From Flavihumibacter cheonanensis (GTDB lineage Bacteria; Bacteroidota; Bacteroidia; Chitinophagales; Chitinophagaceae): 64,000 bases of DNA. The DNA lies in contig NZ_JAKRWF010000002.1 in the NCBI RefSeq assembly GCF_022352215.1, forward strand, positions 930,001-994,000, in the 5' to 3' direction. Under the pieces are notes generated by a model, which was not told the DNA's origin, searched no databases, and was given only the letters and a program-made list of their open reading frames with translations. Position 1 is the first letter of the stretch, and every line of letters begins with the position of its first letter. A program made the translations under genes and the position numbers. This document shows, piece after piece, positions 26,247 to 34,382 of this stretch.

Positions 26247-26945
26247 TTAATGGGGTAAGGTATAAGCAAAACAAAACAGGCTCAGGCGGCTACCAGGAAC
26301 CTGAAGTATTTTTTCCCCCATGGCTTCCAGGGTGGCACCGGTTGTAATGACATCATCTATTAATAAAACGTGTTTGTTTTCGATGGCATCAGGTTGACTG
26401 ACCCGGAAAACTTCCCGCATATTTTGCCAGCGTTCGGATCGGTGCTGTGTTGTTTGGGAACGGGTTGGGGTAATTCTTTTCAGGCAATCGGGTAATATAG
26501 GCAGACCTGTTTGCTGTTGAATGCCGATTGCCAGCAGTTCCGCCTGGTTGTATCCTCTTGTTGCTTTTCTTTTGGGATGCAGCGGCATCGGCAGGAGGCA
26601 GTCTATTTTTGATATCCATTTGGCGGATTGGAGATGAAAGCCCATCCAAGCTCCTAATTGAAGACCTAATTCCTTTCTGTAGGAGTATTTTAATTGGTGT
26701 AGGATTTCTTGTACCATGCTTTTGTGAGTGAAATAGGTGGTTGCAGCGGCATGTTCTAGAGAAAGCCGGCCATAAAAAATCTTTTCTACCTCATTGGCTG
26801 GCAACTGAGTAAATCCGGTTACAGGTAGTTCAAAAAGGCAGGAGCTGCAAATGCCTGCATGCTCCGATAATTGATTGGTACCACAAGCGGCACAGGTATG
26901 TGGAAAGAAAACAGATTGAATGGCATGAAGTATAGGCGAGTTCAT
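26247..26945 (-). CDS. comF: ComF family phosphoribosyltransferase-like protein
   Basis: The protein has 232 residues. Near the N-terminus is a zinc-finger pattern with two CxxC motifs (PHTCAACGTNQLSEHAG and CSSC). The C-terminal half is a type I phosphoribosyltransferase domain with the PRPP motif VLLIDDVITTGATLEA and an earlier RGYNQAELLAIG. ComF is required for DNA uptake in Bacillus and Haemophilus; its biochemical role in Bacteroidota is not settled. It lies 58 nt downstream of radA, and comEC is about 22 kb away in the same window. Confidence 0.92.
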   Translation of the reverse strand: MNSPILHAIQSVFFPHTCAACGTNQLSEHAGICSSCLFELPVTGFTQLPANEVEKIFYGRLSLEHAAATTYFTHKSMVQEILHQLKYSYRKELGLQLGAWMGFHLQSAKWISKIDCLLPMPLHPKRKATRGYNQAELLAIGIQQQTGLPILPDCLKRITPTRSQTTQHRSERWQNMREVFRVSQPDAIENKHVLLIDDVITTGATLEAMGEKILQVPGSRLSLFCFAYTLPH

Positions 26946-27003
26946 TCACCAAACTACAAATGAAGCTTAGCAGTTGCAAGCGTGTTTTCACCGGATTGTT
27001 GGA

Positions 27004-28371
27004 TCAGCCAAATAACAATTGATAAACGTCTTCTACTCTTGCCAGCGGCACTATTTCGATATTACCAGCATGCGTGATATTTCCTTTTTGTCCGAATCGG
27101 GAGATGAGTATTTTCTCGAGTCCGAGTTTTTCTGCCTCTGAAATTCGTTGTTCTACTCTGTGAACAGAACGGATTTCTCCACTTAGTCCGACTTCCCCGG
27201 CAAAACAGGTGGTGGATGGAATCGGGATATCGGTAAAAGAACTGAGTAGTGCGCATAACACGGCCAGGTCGATGGCCGGGTCTTCCACTTTTAATCCGCC
27301 GGCAATATTCAGAAATACATCTTTAGTACCGAATTGAAAGCCGCCTCTTTTTTCCAGTACAGCTAATAAAAGTTGTAAACGTCGCGAGTCAAATCCTGAA
27401 ACAGTTCGTTGGGGTGTGCCATAAACGGATGGTGTAACCAGTGCCTGCACTTCAATCAGGAAGGGCCTCATTCCCTCAATAGCGGCTGCGATGGCAATGC
27501 CGCTGAGTTGTTCACCGGTATGGGATAACAGAATATCACTTGGATTGAGAACGGGTTTCATTCCGGCTGAACTCATTTCATAAATGCCCAATTCTGAAGT
27601 GCTACCAAAACGATTTTTCTGTGTGCGAAGAATCCGGTAGGCATAATGGCGATCGCCTTCAAACTGCAACACAGTGTCTACCATGTGTTCCAGGATTTTC
27701 GGTCCGGCTATTGCACCATCTTTAGTGATATGACCAATTAGGAAGACAGGTGTATTGGATTCCTTTGCATACCGCTGCCATTCTGCAGCCGTTTCTCTTA
27801 TCTGCGAAACACTGCCAGGAGAAGATTCAATGGTGGGGGTGTATAAGGTCTGAATGGAATCAATGATAACGAGGTCGGGCTGGAGTTGTTTTATCTCCTG
27901 AAAAATTTGCTGGGTATTCGTTGCCGTTAGTAAATAGAAGTTTTCACTTTCGTAGGGAAGTCTTGTTGCCCGAAGTCTTACCTGTTGTTCACTTTCTTCT
28001 CCGCTAACATATAGAACTTTCACATGGCTCAGTTGCAATCCTACTTGTAAGAAGAGTGTTGATTTGCCAATTCCTGGTTCACCTGCAACAAGAACAATAC
28101 TGCCATTTACAATTCCTCCTCCAAGTACACGATTCAATTCGGTATCGGGCGTTACTAATCTTGCTTCTTTGGTTACGGGTACATCCTGTAATCTTGTAAC
28201 AACTGCTTTATATCCTGAACCTTGTTGCCATGGAGTGGAAGGTGCTGATTCTTTTTGTTTGATTTCTTCGACAAAACTGTTCCATTGTTGACAAGCGGGG
28301 CATTTACCTAACCATTTGGGACTTTCATATCCACACTGTTGACAGAAGAATGCTGATTTGGTTTTGGCCAT
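27004..28371 (-). CDS. radA: DNA repair protein RadA
   Basis: The protein has 455 residues. It has an N-terminal four-Cys zinc finger (C10, C13, C24, C27 in FFCQQCGYESPKWLGKCPAC), a RecA-like ATPase core with Walker A GEPGIGKST and Walker B DLVIIDSIQTLY, the RadA-specific KNRFGS motif and a C-terminal Lon-like domain (LLLAVLEKRGGFQFGTKDVF and GEVGLSGEIRSV). RadA promotes branch migration in recombination and repair. The start is at 28371. Upstream lies an unusual G/A tandem tract and a hairpin. Confidence 0.97.
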   Translation of the reverse strand: MAKTKSAFFCQQCGYESPKWLGKCPACQQWNSFVEEIKQKESAPSTPWQQGSGYKAVVTRLQDVPVTKEARLVTPDTELNRVLGGGIVNGSIVLVAGEPGIGKSTLFLQVGLQLSHVKVLYVSGEESEQQVRLRATRLPYESENFYLLTATNTQQIFQEIKQLQPDLVIIDSIQTLYTPTIESSPGSVSQIRETAAEWQRYAKESNTPVFLIGHITKDGAIAGPKILEHMVDTVLQFEGDRHYAYRILRTQKNRFGSTSELGIYEMSSAGMKPVLNPSDILLSHTGEQLSGIAIAAAIEGMRPFLIEVQALVTPSVYGTPQRTVSGFDSRRLQLLLAVLEKRGGFQFGTKDVFLNIAGGLKVEDPAIDLAVLCALLSSFTDIPIPSTTCFAGEVGLSGEIRSVHRVEQRISEAEKLGLEKILISRFGQKGNITHAGNIEIVPLARVEDVYQLLFG

Positions 28372-28375
28372 GATG

Positions 28376-28438
28376 AAGGTGAAAGGTGAAAAGTGAAAGG
28401 TGAAAAAGTAAAAGGTGAAAAGTGAAACGTGAAAAAGC
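28376..28438. repeat. G/A-rich short tandem tract upstream of radA
   Basis: About eight imperfect copies of GTGAAAG / GTGAAAA / GTAAAAG occur in direct tandem immediately upstream of the radA start. On the coding strand of radA the tract reads as a TTTCAC-rich leader. The unit is about 7 bp. Confidence 0.8.
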
Positions 28439-28466
28439 TAAATCATCATACGAAATTAGACAAAGT

Positions 28467-28491
28467 AAAAAGGCCAGCATTACTGCTGACC
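28467..28491 (-). terminator. terminator-like hairpin upstream of radA
   Basis: Stem GG-CAGC (28472-28478) and GCTG-CC (28485-28491) has one mismatch and a 6-nt loop, followed on the minus strand by TTTTTAC. No gene ends upstream of it on that strand, so it may end a short leader RNA before radA. Confidence 0.45.
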
Positions 28492-28521
28492 CTTTACTTA
28501 CTAACCCATTAAATTCTTGCA

Positions 28522-28551
28522 CTAAATTACGAATAAGGGGCACATTTCAAA
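28522..28551 (-). promoter_or_regulatory. possible promoter of the radA run
   Basis: On the minus strand TTTG (28548-28551) is followed after 18 nt by TAATTTAG (28522-28529), one mismatch from TAnnTTTG. A transcript from here would pass the hairpin at 28472-28491 and the tandem tract before reaching radA. Confidence 0.35.
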
Positions 28552-28824
28552 ATAAATTTTTGCCCCTGTGAATAACTTTTACGGGCTGGGGGAGGGGCGC
28601 TTTAGGTGTCCAAGTAATTATCTAAATAACTGATAATAAATAAGTTATGTTTACATATTAAAAATCGAGAAAATCTCTCACAGGTAATATTGTCAGGTTA
28701 AATTTGGGTGATTTTACCCGGGTGTCAAAACGTCGGAAGTTCGACGTAAAAAAGGCTGATTTGGGGGAAATTGGTTAAATTGGAGAGTGCTTTGATAATA
28801 GAATTGTAGATAAAAAATTCATTT

Positions 28825-29511
28825 ATGACACCTTCCATTATGTTCGTTTCCTTGTTGTTTGTGGGCATCAGTATGCTGGTTTCCTACATGCTGAAAAGTA
28901 AGATCCGGAAGTATTCGGAAACACCGATGCGTTCAGGGTTATCCGGACAGGAAATCGCGCAGCGTATGTTAAAAGAAAATGGTATATATGACGTGCAGGT
29001 AACCATGGCTCAGGGTTTTCTGAGCGATCATTATAATCCATTAACCAAAACAGTTGCTTTAAGTCCGGATATCTACCAGGGTCGGAACGTGGCCGCTGCT
29101 GCAGTGGCTGCTCATGAATGTGGACATGCCATTCAGCATGCGACAGCTTATCCCTGGTTAACCATGAGATCCAAGCTGGTACCGGTAGTTCAAATGAGTT
29201 CCATGCTGGTACAGTGGGTATTGCTGGCGGGTATTATGCTAATCAATACCTTCCCCAGCCTTTTGCTTGGAGGTATTATACTTTTTGGTCTCACTACCTT
29301 GTTTTCCTTAATTACCCTGCCGGTTGAGTTTGATGCCAGCAAAAGGGCGCTTGCCTGGCTGGAGCAGACTAATATCACTACAGCTCAGGAGCAACCACAG
29401 GCAAAAGATGCCCTGAAATGGGCGGCCATGACCTACTTAGTTGCAGCAATTGCATCTTTGGTAACGTTGATCCAATACATCTTTATCTATATGGGAAGAA
29501 GCAGAGACTAA
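28825..29511 (+). CDS. membrane zinc metallopeptidase (YugP-like)
   Basis: The protein has 228 residues. It begins with a membrane segment (MFVSLLFVGISMLVSYML) and has a typical family start (RSGLSGQEIAQRML, ENGIYDVQV). The zinc motif HECGH is at 97-101 in AAHECGHAIQH, and further membrane segments follow (LVQWVLLAGIMLINTFPSLL and GIILFGLTTLFSLITLPVEF). This is the YugP/PF04298 family of membrane zinc peptidases; natural substrates are unknown. It is a single-gene unit with a strong terminator. Confidence 0.9.
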   Translation: MTPSIMFVSLLFVGISMLVSYMLKSKIRKYSETPMRSGLSGQEIAQRMLKENGIYDVQVTMAQGFLSDHYNPLTKTVALSPDIYQGRNVAAAAVAAHECGHAIQHATAYPWLTMRSKLVPVVQMSSMLVQWVLLAGIMLINTFPSLLLGGIILFGLTTLFSLITLPVEFDASKRALAWLEQTNITTAQEQPQAKDALKWAAMTYLVAAIASLVTLIQYIFIYMGRSRD

Positions 29512-29530
29512 CTGTTTTTAAAAAATAGAA

Positions 29531-29563
29531 AGCCGGTTTGAAGGGTCCAAACCGGCTTTTTTT
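29531..29563 (+). terminator. terminator after the zinc peptidase
   Basis: A perfect 10-bp stem, AGCCGGTTTG (29531-29540) and CAAACCGGCT (29548-29557), has a 7-nt loop and a run of seven T. It lies 19 nt after the stop codon. Confidence 0.95.
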
Positions 29564-29829
29564 ATGCTTATTCAAATTATAAATATAAATATATAAAACT
29601 ATAACGTTAAAAATCGTGTTAAATAGTGAATATTGTGGATAATAATTAATATAGAAAATAATATAATATAAAATATTTTTTGAAATAATTTTTACTATAA
29701 AAACAGCAGAATTGGAAACTAAACTGTCTAGTTATTAATAATTTGATATTTTTTTAACAAAAAACCCTCAAATTTGTCGGGTTGAATTTTTAACCGCCAC
29801 CTTTTTTGGCAAAACTAACACACGTGAAT
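29564..29829. other. AT-rich leader region upstream of the SusC gene
   Basis: About 260 bp of very AT-rich DNA with many TATA/AATA stretches and a perfect DnaA-box sequence TGTGGATAA (29634-29642). Near the gene there is a weak stem AACCC/GGGTT (29763-29783). It must hold the promoter of the SusC/SusD pair, but no exact consensus promoter could be placed. Confidence 0.5.
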
Positions 29830-32800
29830 ATGGCTGCAAGAAAAAAAATGGCCGGATGGCTCTGGAGCCTTGTGCTTCTGTTCGCTGCAACTACGGTGCA
29901 GGCCCAGGACCGGCAAATCACCGGAAAAATTACGGATCGTTCAAATGGTTCTCCTATGGTTGGAGCTACCGTTACAGTTAAGGGAACAACAATTTCCACT
30001 GCTACGGAAGTTGATGGTACATTCAGATTATCTGTTCCAGCTAATGCGAAAACTCTTGTAATCAGCTCTGTTGGCTTCCAGACTACGGAAGTACCAGTAA
30101 CAGAAAATGTTTCAGTAAGTTTGGTTACAGGTAATGATGCGCTTAGTGAAGTAGTAGTAGTAGGTTATGGTTCACAGATTCAGCGTGAACTGACTGGTAA
30201 CATTGCGAGAGTTAAATCAAAAGACATCGAAAACCTGCCTCTTCCCAGTGTTGATCAGGCCCTGCAGGGTAAGGCTGCGGGTGTTTATGTTAACTCTCAG
30301 TCTGGTAAACTTGGTCAGGCTGTAACTGTACGAGTTAGAGGAAACTCATCCATCAGTGCCAGCAGTCAGCCGCTTTATGTATTGGATGGAGTTCCCATTA
30401 CTTCAGATGATCAGAGTTCTTATGGTGGAGCCATGAACCCACTGATCGATTTGAACCCTAATGATATTGAGTCAATGGAAGTGTTGAAGGATGCTGCTGC
30501 CGGTGCGATCTACGGATCCCGTGCTGCCAATGGAGTGGTTCTAATTACTACCAAGCGTGGTAAAACAGGAAAGACTTCAATTTCTGCCAATTTCCAGACA
30601 GGTGTAGCAGAAGCAACCCGCCGGGTTCCATTCCTGAGTGCCCAGGAATATGCACAAATGTTTTTCCAGGCTGCTGGCTACAGGGATAATGAAGGAGGAA
30701 TTGATCCGAATGATCCGGATAGCTGGACTTCTTATGCCAGAAGCTTTCTTGATTATTATAGTTTTGGTCAGTGGTCTGAAACATCAACTGCCAACTATGA
30801 CTGGCAGGATAAAGCTTTCCAGAAAGGAAATTACAACCAGGCAGATATCCAGATGAATGGCGGTAATGATAAAACCAAATTCTTCGCCTCATTACAGTAT
30901 ATGGATCAGATTGGTACCATCGTTGGTAACAACCTGAAAAGATTGGCTGGAAGACTGACTGTAGATCATGCTGCTACCAACTGGTTGAATGTTGGTTTCA
31001 CCAGCAGTTTGTCAAGAACCACCACCCGCCGTTTGCCTGGTGATAATGCGTTCTCGAATCCAGTTCAGGCATCTGCTCTCCCTAATATTACTCCGTTCAC
31101 CGACCCAGAAACTGGTTTATTGACTGGTACACCTCCTGGTGATGAATTCAGAACCCTTTATTTCAATCCCTTTATTTCTATTGAATACGCAAGATATGTT
31201 CAACAGAGTTACCGTAACTTCTCCAACGCCTATGCTCAGGCGAAGATTTTACCGGGTTTAAATTTCCGTTCTGAATTTGGTCTTGACCTGCTTGCACAAC
31301 AAGAAGAAGGATACTGGGGTAAGGAAAACAACAGGAACACTTCTGCACCAAATGGTGTGGGTGAGTATCGTTCAGCATTTGTTTTCAACTATAACACGAA
31401 CAACTATTTTACGTATAACAAAGAAATAGGAAAGAGTAATGTTGAAGCAGTTTTGGGTATGCAATTCCAGAAATCACGTGCTAACTACAGTTATGTAGAA
31501 GGTCGCGATTTCCCATCCAATGCATATCAGAAGATAGCCAGTGCTGCTACCAAGTCTGATGGTAGTTCTTCTCAAACCGAGTTCTCATTCCTCTCCTATT
31601 TTGCAAGGGTAAACTATAAATATGATGACAAGTATTTATTGTCTCTTAGCTTGAGAAGAGATGCATCTTCGCGTTTCGGTAGAAATTCCAGAAATGGTTA
31701 TTTCCCGGCTGCTTCAGTAGGCTGGATTCTTTCTGAAGAAAACTTCCTAAGCAAAAGCGATGTGCTTTCATTCCTGAAACTGAGAGCAAGCTATGGTATT
31801 GTGGGTAACGCGGAAATTGGAAATTTCCCTCAATTGGGACTGTATATCGGTGATGCAGGTTATGCAGGAGCTGCTGGTCAGCGTCCTTCACAAATTGCTA
31901 ACCCTAACCTCAAATGGGAAACAACCAAACAGTTTGATATTGGCCTTGACTTCGGTTTCTTCAACAACAGGATCAGTGGTGAACTTGATTACTATGTAAA
32001 AAATACTTCAGGCCTTCTGCTGAACGTAAACGTACCTGCTACCAGTGGATTTACCTCCCAGGTACAGAATGTGGGTAAGCTGGAAAATAAGGGTATTGAA
32101 ATCGTATTGAACACACAGAACCTGGTAGGAGCTTTCAAATGGTCTACCAGTCTTAACATGGCAAGAAACCGTGGTAAAGTGGTGGATTTGAATGGCCAGG
32201 TAATTGAAGGTGGGGTTGGTAGTATGAACCGTGTAATGGAAGGTCAGCCAGTAGGTGTTTTCTACACAGTTGAATATGCTGGTGTTGATCCTCAGAATGG
32301 TGACGCCTTATTCTATCGCAATACCAACAACAACGGTCAATTGGATAAATCTACCGTTAATGCTGCTGGATACAATTCAGCTCAGCGTGTAGTTACTGGA
32401 GACCCGAACCCTGATTGGGTGTTTGGATTTACCAATAACTTCTCCTACAAAGGTTTTGATCTTTCTGTATTCTTTAATGGTGTTACTGGAAACCAGATCA
32501 ATATTTATGGAATGGGTCGTTATTCTTCTGCAAACTTCCGTTTCGAAGATAACCAGACACGTGATCAGCTGGCTGCCTGGACTACTCCTGGTCAGATCAC
32601 TGATATTCCCCAGGCCCGTTTGTACCGGAACAACGGTGCGCAAATCAGCAGCCGTTATATAGTAGATGGCGATTTCATTCGTCTTAGAAACCTCACATTG
32701 GGATACAATCTGCCAACTTCGGTTGTTAACAGACTGAAATTGTCCAAACTGCGCGTGTATGTAAGTGGTCAGAACCTCTGGACAATTACAAACTACCCTT

Positions 32801-32916
32801 ATTGGGATCCTGAAGTAAATGCGGATGATTTCGATTCCAACATTGCAAAAGGAAACGATTTCTATACAGCTCCTCAGCCAAGAACAATTCTCTTTGGTAT
32901 CAATGTTGGACTGTAA
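29830..32916 (+). CDS. SusC/RagA-type TonB-dependent outer membrane receptor
   Basis: The start is set at the ATG at 29830 (MAARKKMAGWLWSLVLLF...TTVQAQ), giving 1028 residues with a signal peptide; an in-frame TTG at 29806 is less likely. After the signal comes a carboxypeptidase-regulatory-like domain (ITGKITDRSNGSPMVGATVT), the TonB box region, the plug with EVVVVGYGSQIQRELTGNIA and GVYVNSQSGKLGQAVTVRVR, and a beta barrel with the SusC-type ending SKLRVYVSGQNLWTITNYPY. It imports an unknown ligand with its SusD partner, energised by TonB. No N-terminal STN domain was seen. Confidence 0.97.
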   Translation: MAARKKMAGWLWSLVLLFAATTVQAQDRQITGKITDRSNGSPMVGATVTVKGTTISTATEVDGTFRLSVPANAKTLVISSVGFQTTEVPVTENVSVSLVTGNDALSEVVVVGYGSQIQRELTGNIARVKSKDIENLPLPSVDQALQGKAAGVYVNSQSGKLGQAVTVRVRGNSSISASSQPLYVLDGVPITSDDQSSYGGAMNPLIDLNPNDIESMEVLKDAAAGAIYGSRAANGVVLITTKRGKTGKTSISANFQTGVAEATRRVPFLSAQEYAQMFFQAAGYRDNEGGIDPNDPDSWTSYARSFLDYYSFGQWSETSTANYDWQDKAFQKGNYNQADIQMNGGNDKTKFFASLQYMDQIGTIVGNNLKRLAGRLTVDHAATNWLNVGFTSSLSRTTTRRLPGDNAFSNPVQASALPNITPFTDPETGLLTGTPPGDEFRTLYFNPFISIEYARYVQQSYRNFSNAYAQAKILPGLNFRSEFGLDLLAQQEEGYWGKENNRNTSAPNGVGEYRSAFVFNYNTNNYFTYNKEIGKSNVEAVLGMQFQKSRANYSYVEGRDFPSNAYQKIASAATKSDGSSSQTEFSFLSYFARVNYKYDDKYLLSLSLRRDASSRFGRNSRNGYFPAASVGWILSEENFLSKSDVLSFLKLRASYGIVGNAEIGNFPQLGLYIGDAGYAGAAGQRPSQIANPNLKWETTKQFDIGLDFGFFNNRISGELDYYVKNTSGLLLNVNVPATSGFTSQVQNVGKLENKGIEIVLNTQNLVGAFKWSTSLNMARNRGKVVDLNGQVIEGGVGSMNRVMEGQPVGVFYTVEYAGVDPQNGDALFYRNTNNNGQLDKSTVNAAGYNSAQRVVTGDPNPDWVFGFTNNFSYKGFDLSVFFNGVTGNQINIYGMGRYSSANFRFEDNQTRDQLAAWTTPGQITDIPQARLYRNNGAQISSRYIVDGDFIRLRNLTLGYNLPTSVVNRLKLSKLRVYVSGQNLWTITNYPYWDPEVNADDFDSNIAKGNDFYTAPQPRTILFGINVGL

Positions 32917-32939
32917 TTGTAGTTAAAACCTTTAATTAG

Positions 32940-34310
32940 ATGAACATGCGAAGAATCATAAATATATGTCTGGCAGTTTTCTTCTTAACTGCCTGTGAGA
33001 AAAAGCTAGATCTGAGTCCGACCCAGAGTATTTCCCAGGAGAACGCGCTATTAACCGAGGGTGATGTAAAAGTGACCCTTATTGGTGCTTATGATGGGTT
33101 ACAATCAGTTACGCTGTACGGTGGTGATATCCAGGTTGTAAACGAATTATTAGGTAATACTGATAATATTCTGTTTACAGGAACATTCGCCGGTCTGGCT
33201 GATATACACGCCCTGGAAATTACTACCCAAAATACATTTGCGCGTGATACCTGGATCCAGGCGTACAATACCATTAACAGGGTAAACAACGTGTTGTCTG
33301 CTCTTGATAAGGTTACTTCTTCACCTGAAGAACGTGATCGCATAGAAGGGGAAGCTCTTTTCATAAGAAGTGCCCTTTATTTTGAATTGGTAAAATTGTT
33401 TGCCAAAACATGGGGTGATGGAGATAATAACGCTAATCCCGGAGTTCCTTTGATACTTACACCAACTGCCGGAATCTCTGAATCCGATTATGTATCACGT
33501 AACAGTGTCGCTCAAGTATATGCAAAAGTGATTGAGGATCTTACCCGTGCTGAGTCGCTATTGCCAACAAGCAATACTATCTATGCAAGTAAGGGTGCTG
33601 CAGCAGCAATGCTATCAAGAATTGCGTTGATGCAGGGTGATTATGCTGCTGCCCGCGATGCTGCAAACAGGGTTATTGCCAGTGGAGAATATAGCCTGGA
33701 AGGAAATTTTGAAAATCTCTGGTATTTATACATGAATAACGGAGGAGCTAACCCGGCGGAGTATATTTTTTCTATGACAGTAACACAACAGGATGGCGCA
33801 AACAGCATGAATACCTATTTTGGTATCAGTATTGGAGTAGCTGGAACAGGTGGTAGGGGTGATTGTAAAATCCTCGGAGCTCATTTAAATAAATATGAAG
33901 AAGATGATGTTAGAGGTGAGTTTTTTGCTCAGGTTGGAGCTAACTTCTATACTCAAAAGCATCTGGATATTTTTGGTAACGTTCCGGTAGTTCGCCTGGC
34001 TGAAATGTATCTGACCCGTGCAGAAGCAAATCTTCGACTGGGAACCAGCGTTGGCGATTCTCCGCTTGATGATGTAAACCTGATTCGTGATCGCGCAGGT
34101 TTGGATCCACTGCCTGCTGTTACGCTTCAAAACATTCTTAATGAAAGATTCCTGGAGCTTGCATTTGAAGGTCAGGCACTCTCTGATGCTAAGAGGACCC
34201 GTAGTAATTGGTCAGGTAATGCCTGGAATTCTGAATTACTGATCCTTCCGATTCCTCAAAGGGAGATCGATGTGAACAGTAACCTGGTTCAAAACGAGGC
34301 ATACGATTAA
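32940..34310 (+). CDS. SusD/RagB family nutrient-binding lipoprotein
   Basis: The protein has 456 residues with a lipoprotein signal (MNMRRIINICLAVFFLTAC, Cys19). The SusD fold is recognisable from LDLSPTQSISQENALLTEGD, TWIQAYNTINRVNNVLSALD, the RIEGEALFIRSALYFELVKL helix and the C-terminal ILNERFLELAFEGQALSDAK with LILPIPQREIDVNSNLVQNE. It forms the lid of the SusC transporter at the outer membrane and binds the ligand. It follows SusC after 23 nt and is followed by a strong terminator, so it ends the operon. Confidence 0.97.
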   Translation: MNMRRIINICLAVFFLTACEKKLDLSPTQSISQENALLTEGDVKVTLIGAYDGLQSVTLYGGDIQVVNELLGNTDNILFTGTFAGLADIHALEITTQNTFARDTWIQAYNTINRVNNVLSALDKVTSSPEERDRIEGEALFIRSALYFELVKLFAKTWGDGDNNANPGVPLILTPTAGISESDYVSRNSVAQVYAKVIEDLTRAESLLPTSNTIYASKGAAAAMLSRIALMQGDYAAARDAANRVIASGEYSLEGNFENLWYLYMNNGGANPAEYIFSMTVTQQDGANSMNTYFGISIGVAGTGGRGDCKILGAHLNKYEEDDVRGEFFAQVGANFYTQKHLDIFGNVPVVRLAEMYLTRAEANLRLGTSVGDSPLDDVNLIRDRAGLDPLPAVTLQNILNERFLELAFEGQALSDAKRTRSNWSGNAWNSELLILPIPQREIDVNSNLVQNEAYD

Positions 34311-34333
34311 TTTGTAGCCCTTATCAATAAAAT

Positions 34334-34367
34334 AAAAGCCGGATCATTTGATCCGGCTTTTATTTTT
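34334..34367 (+). terminator. bidirectional terminator between susD and rng
   Basis: A perfect 12-bp stem, AAAAGCCGGATC (34334-34345) and GATCCGGCTTTT (34350-34361), has a 4-nt loop. It has T-rich sequence to the right on the plus strand and a short T run on the minus strand, so it can serve both convergent genes. Confidence 0.93.
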
Positions 34368-34382
34368 AAAGATTTAAAGTAA

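Larger units (their letters stand above)
28372..28824. other. 450-bp intergenic region between radA and the zinc peptidase
   Basis: No convincing gene is seen. From the radA side it holds a G/A-rich tandem tract (28376-28438), a hairpin with a minus-strand T run (28467-28491), a possible minus-strand promoter (28522-28551), a stem GGGGCA/TGCCCC (about 28537-28566) next to a DnaA-box-like TGTGAATAA (28567-28575), and a short palindrome ACGTCG...CGACGT near 28730-28747. Confidence 0.6.

Noticed and set aside
28376-28438. CRISPR-like repeat array
   Set aside because: The units are about 7 bp in direct tandem without spacers, so this is a simple-sequence tract, not a CRISPR array.
28325-28543. 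A 72-residue minus-strand frame across the radA leader
   Set aside because: Its second half consists of the translated tandem tract and then overlaps radA in another frame; no support for a real protein.
28567-29642. Possible replication origin with two DnaA-box-like sites
   Set aside because: Only one perfect and one near box about 1 kb apart, with a coding gene between; no dnaA or dnaN nearby and no cluster of boxes.
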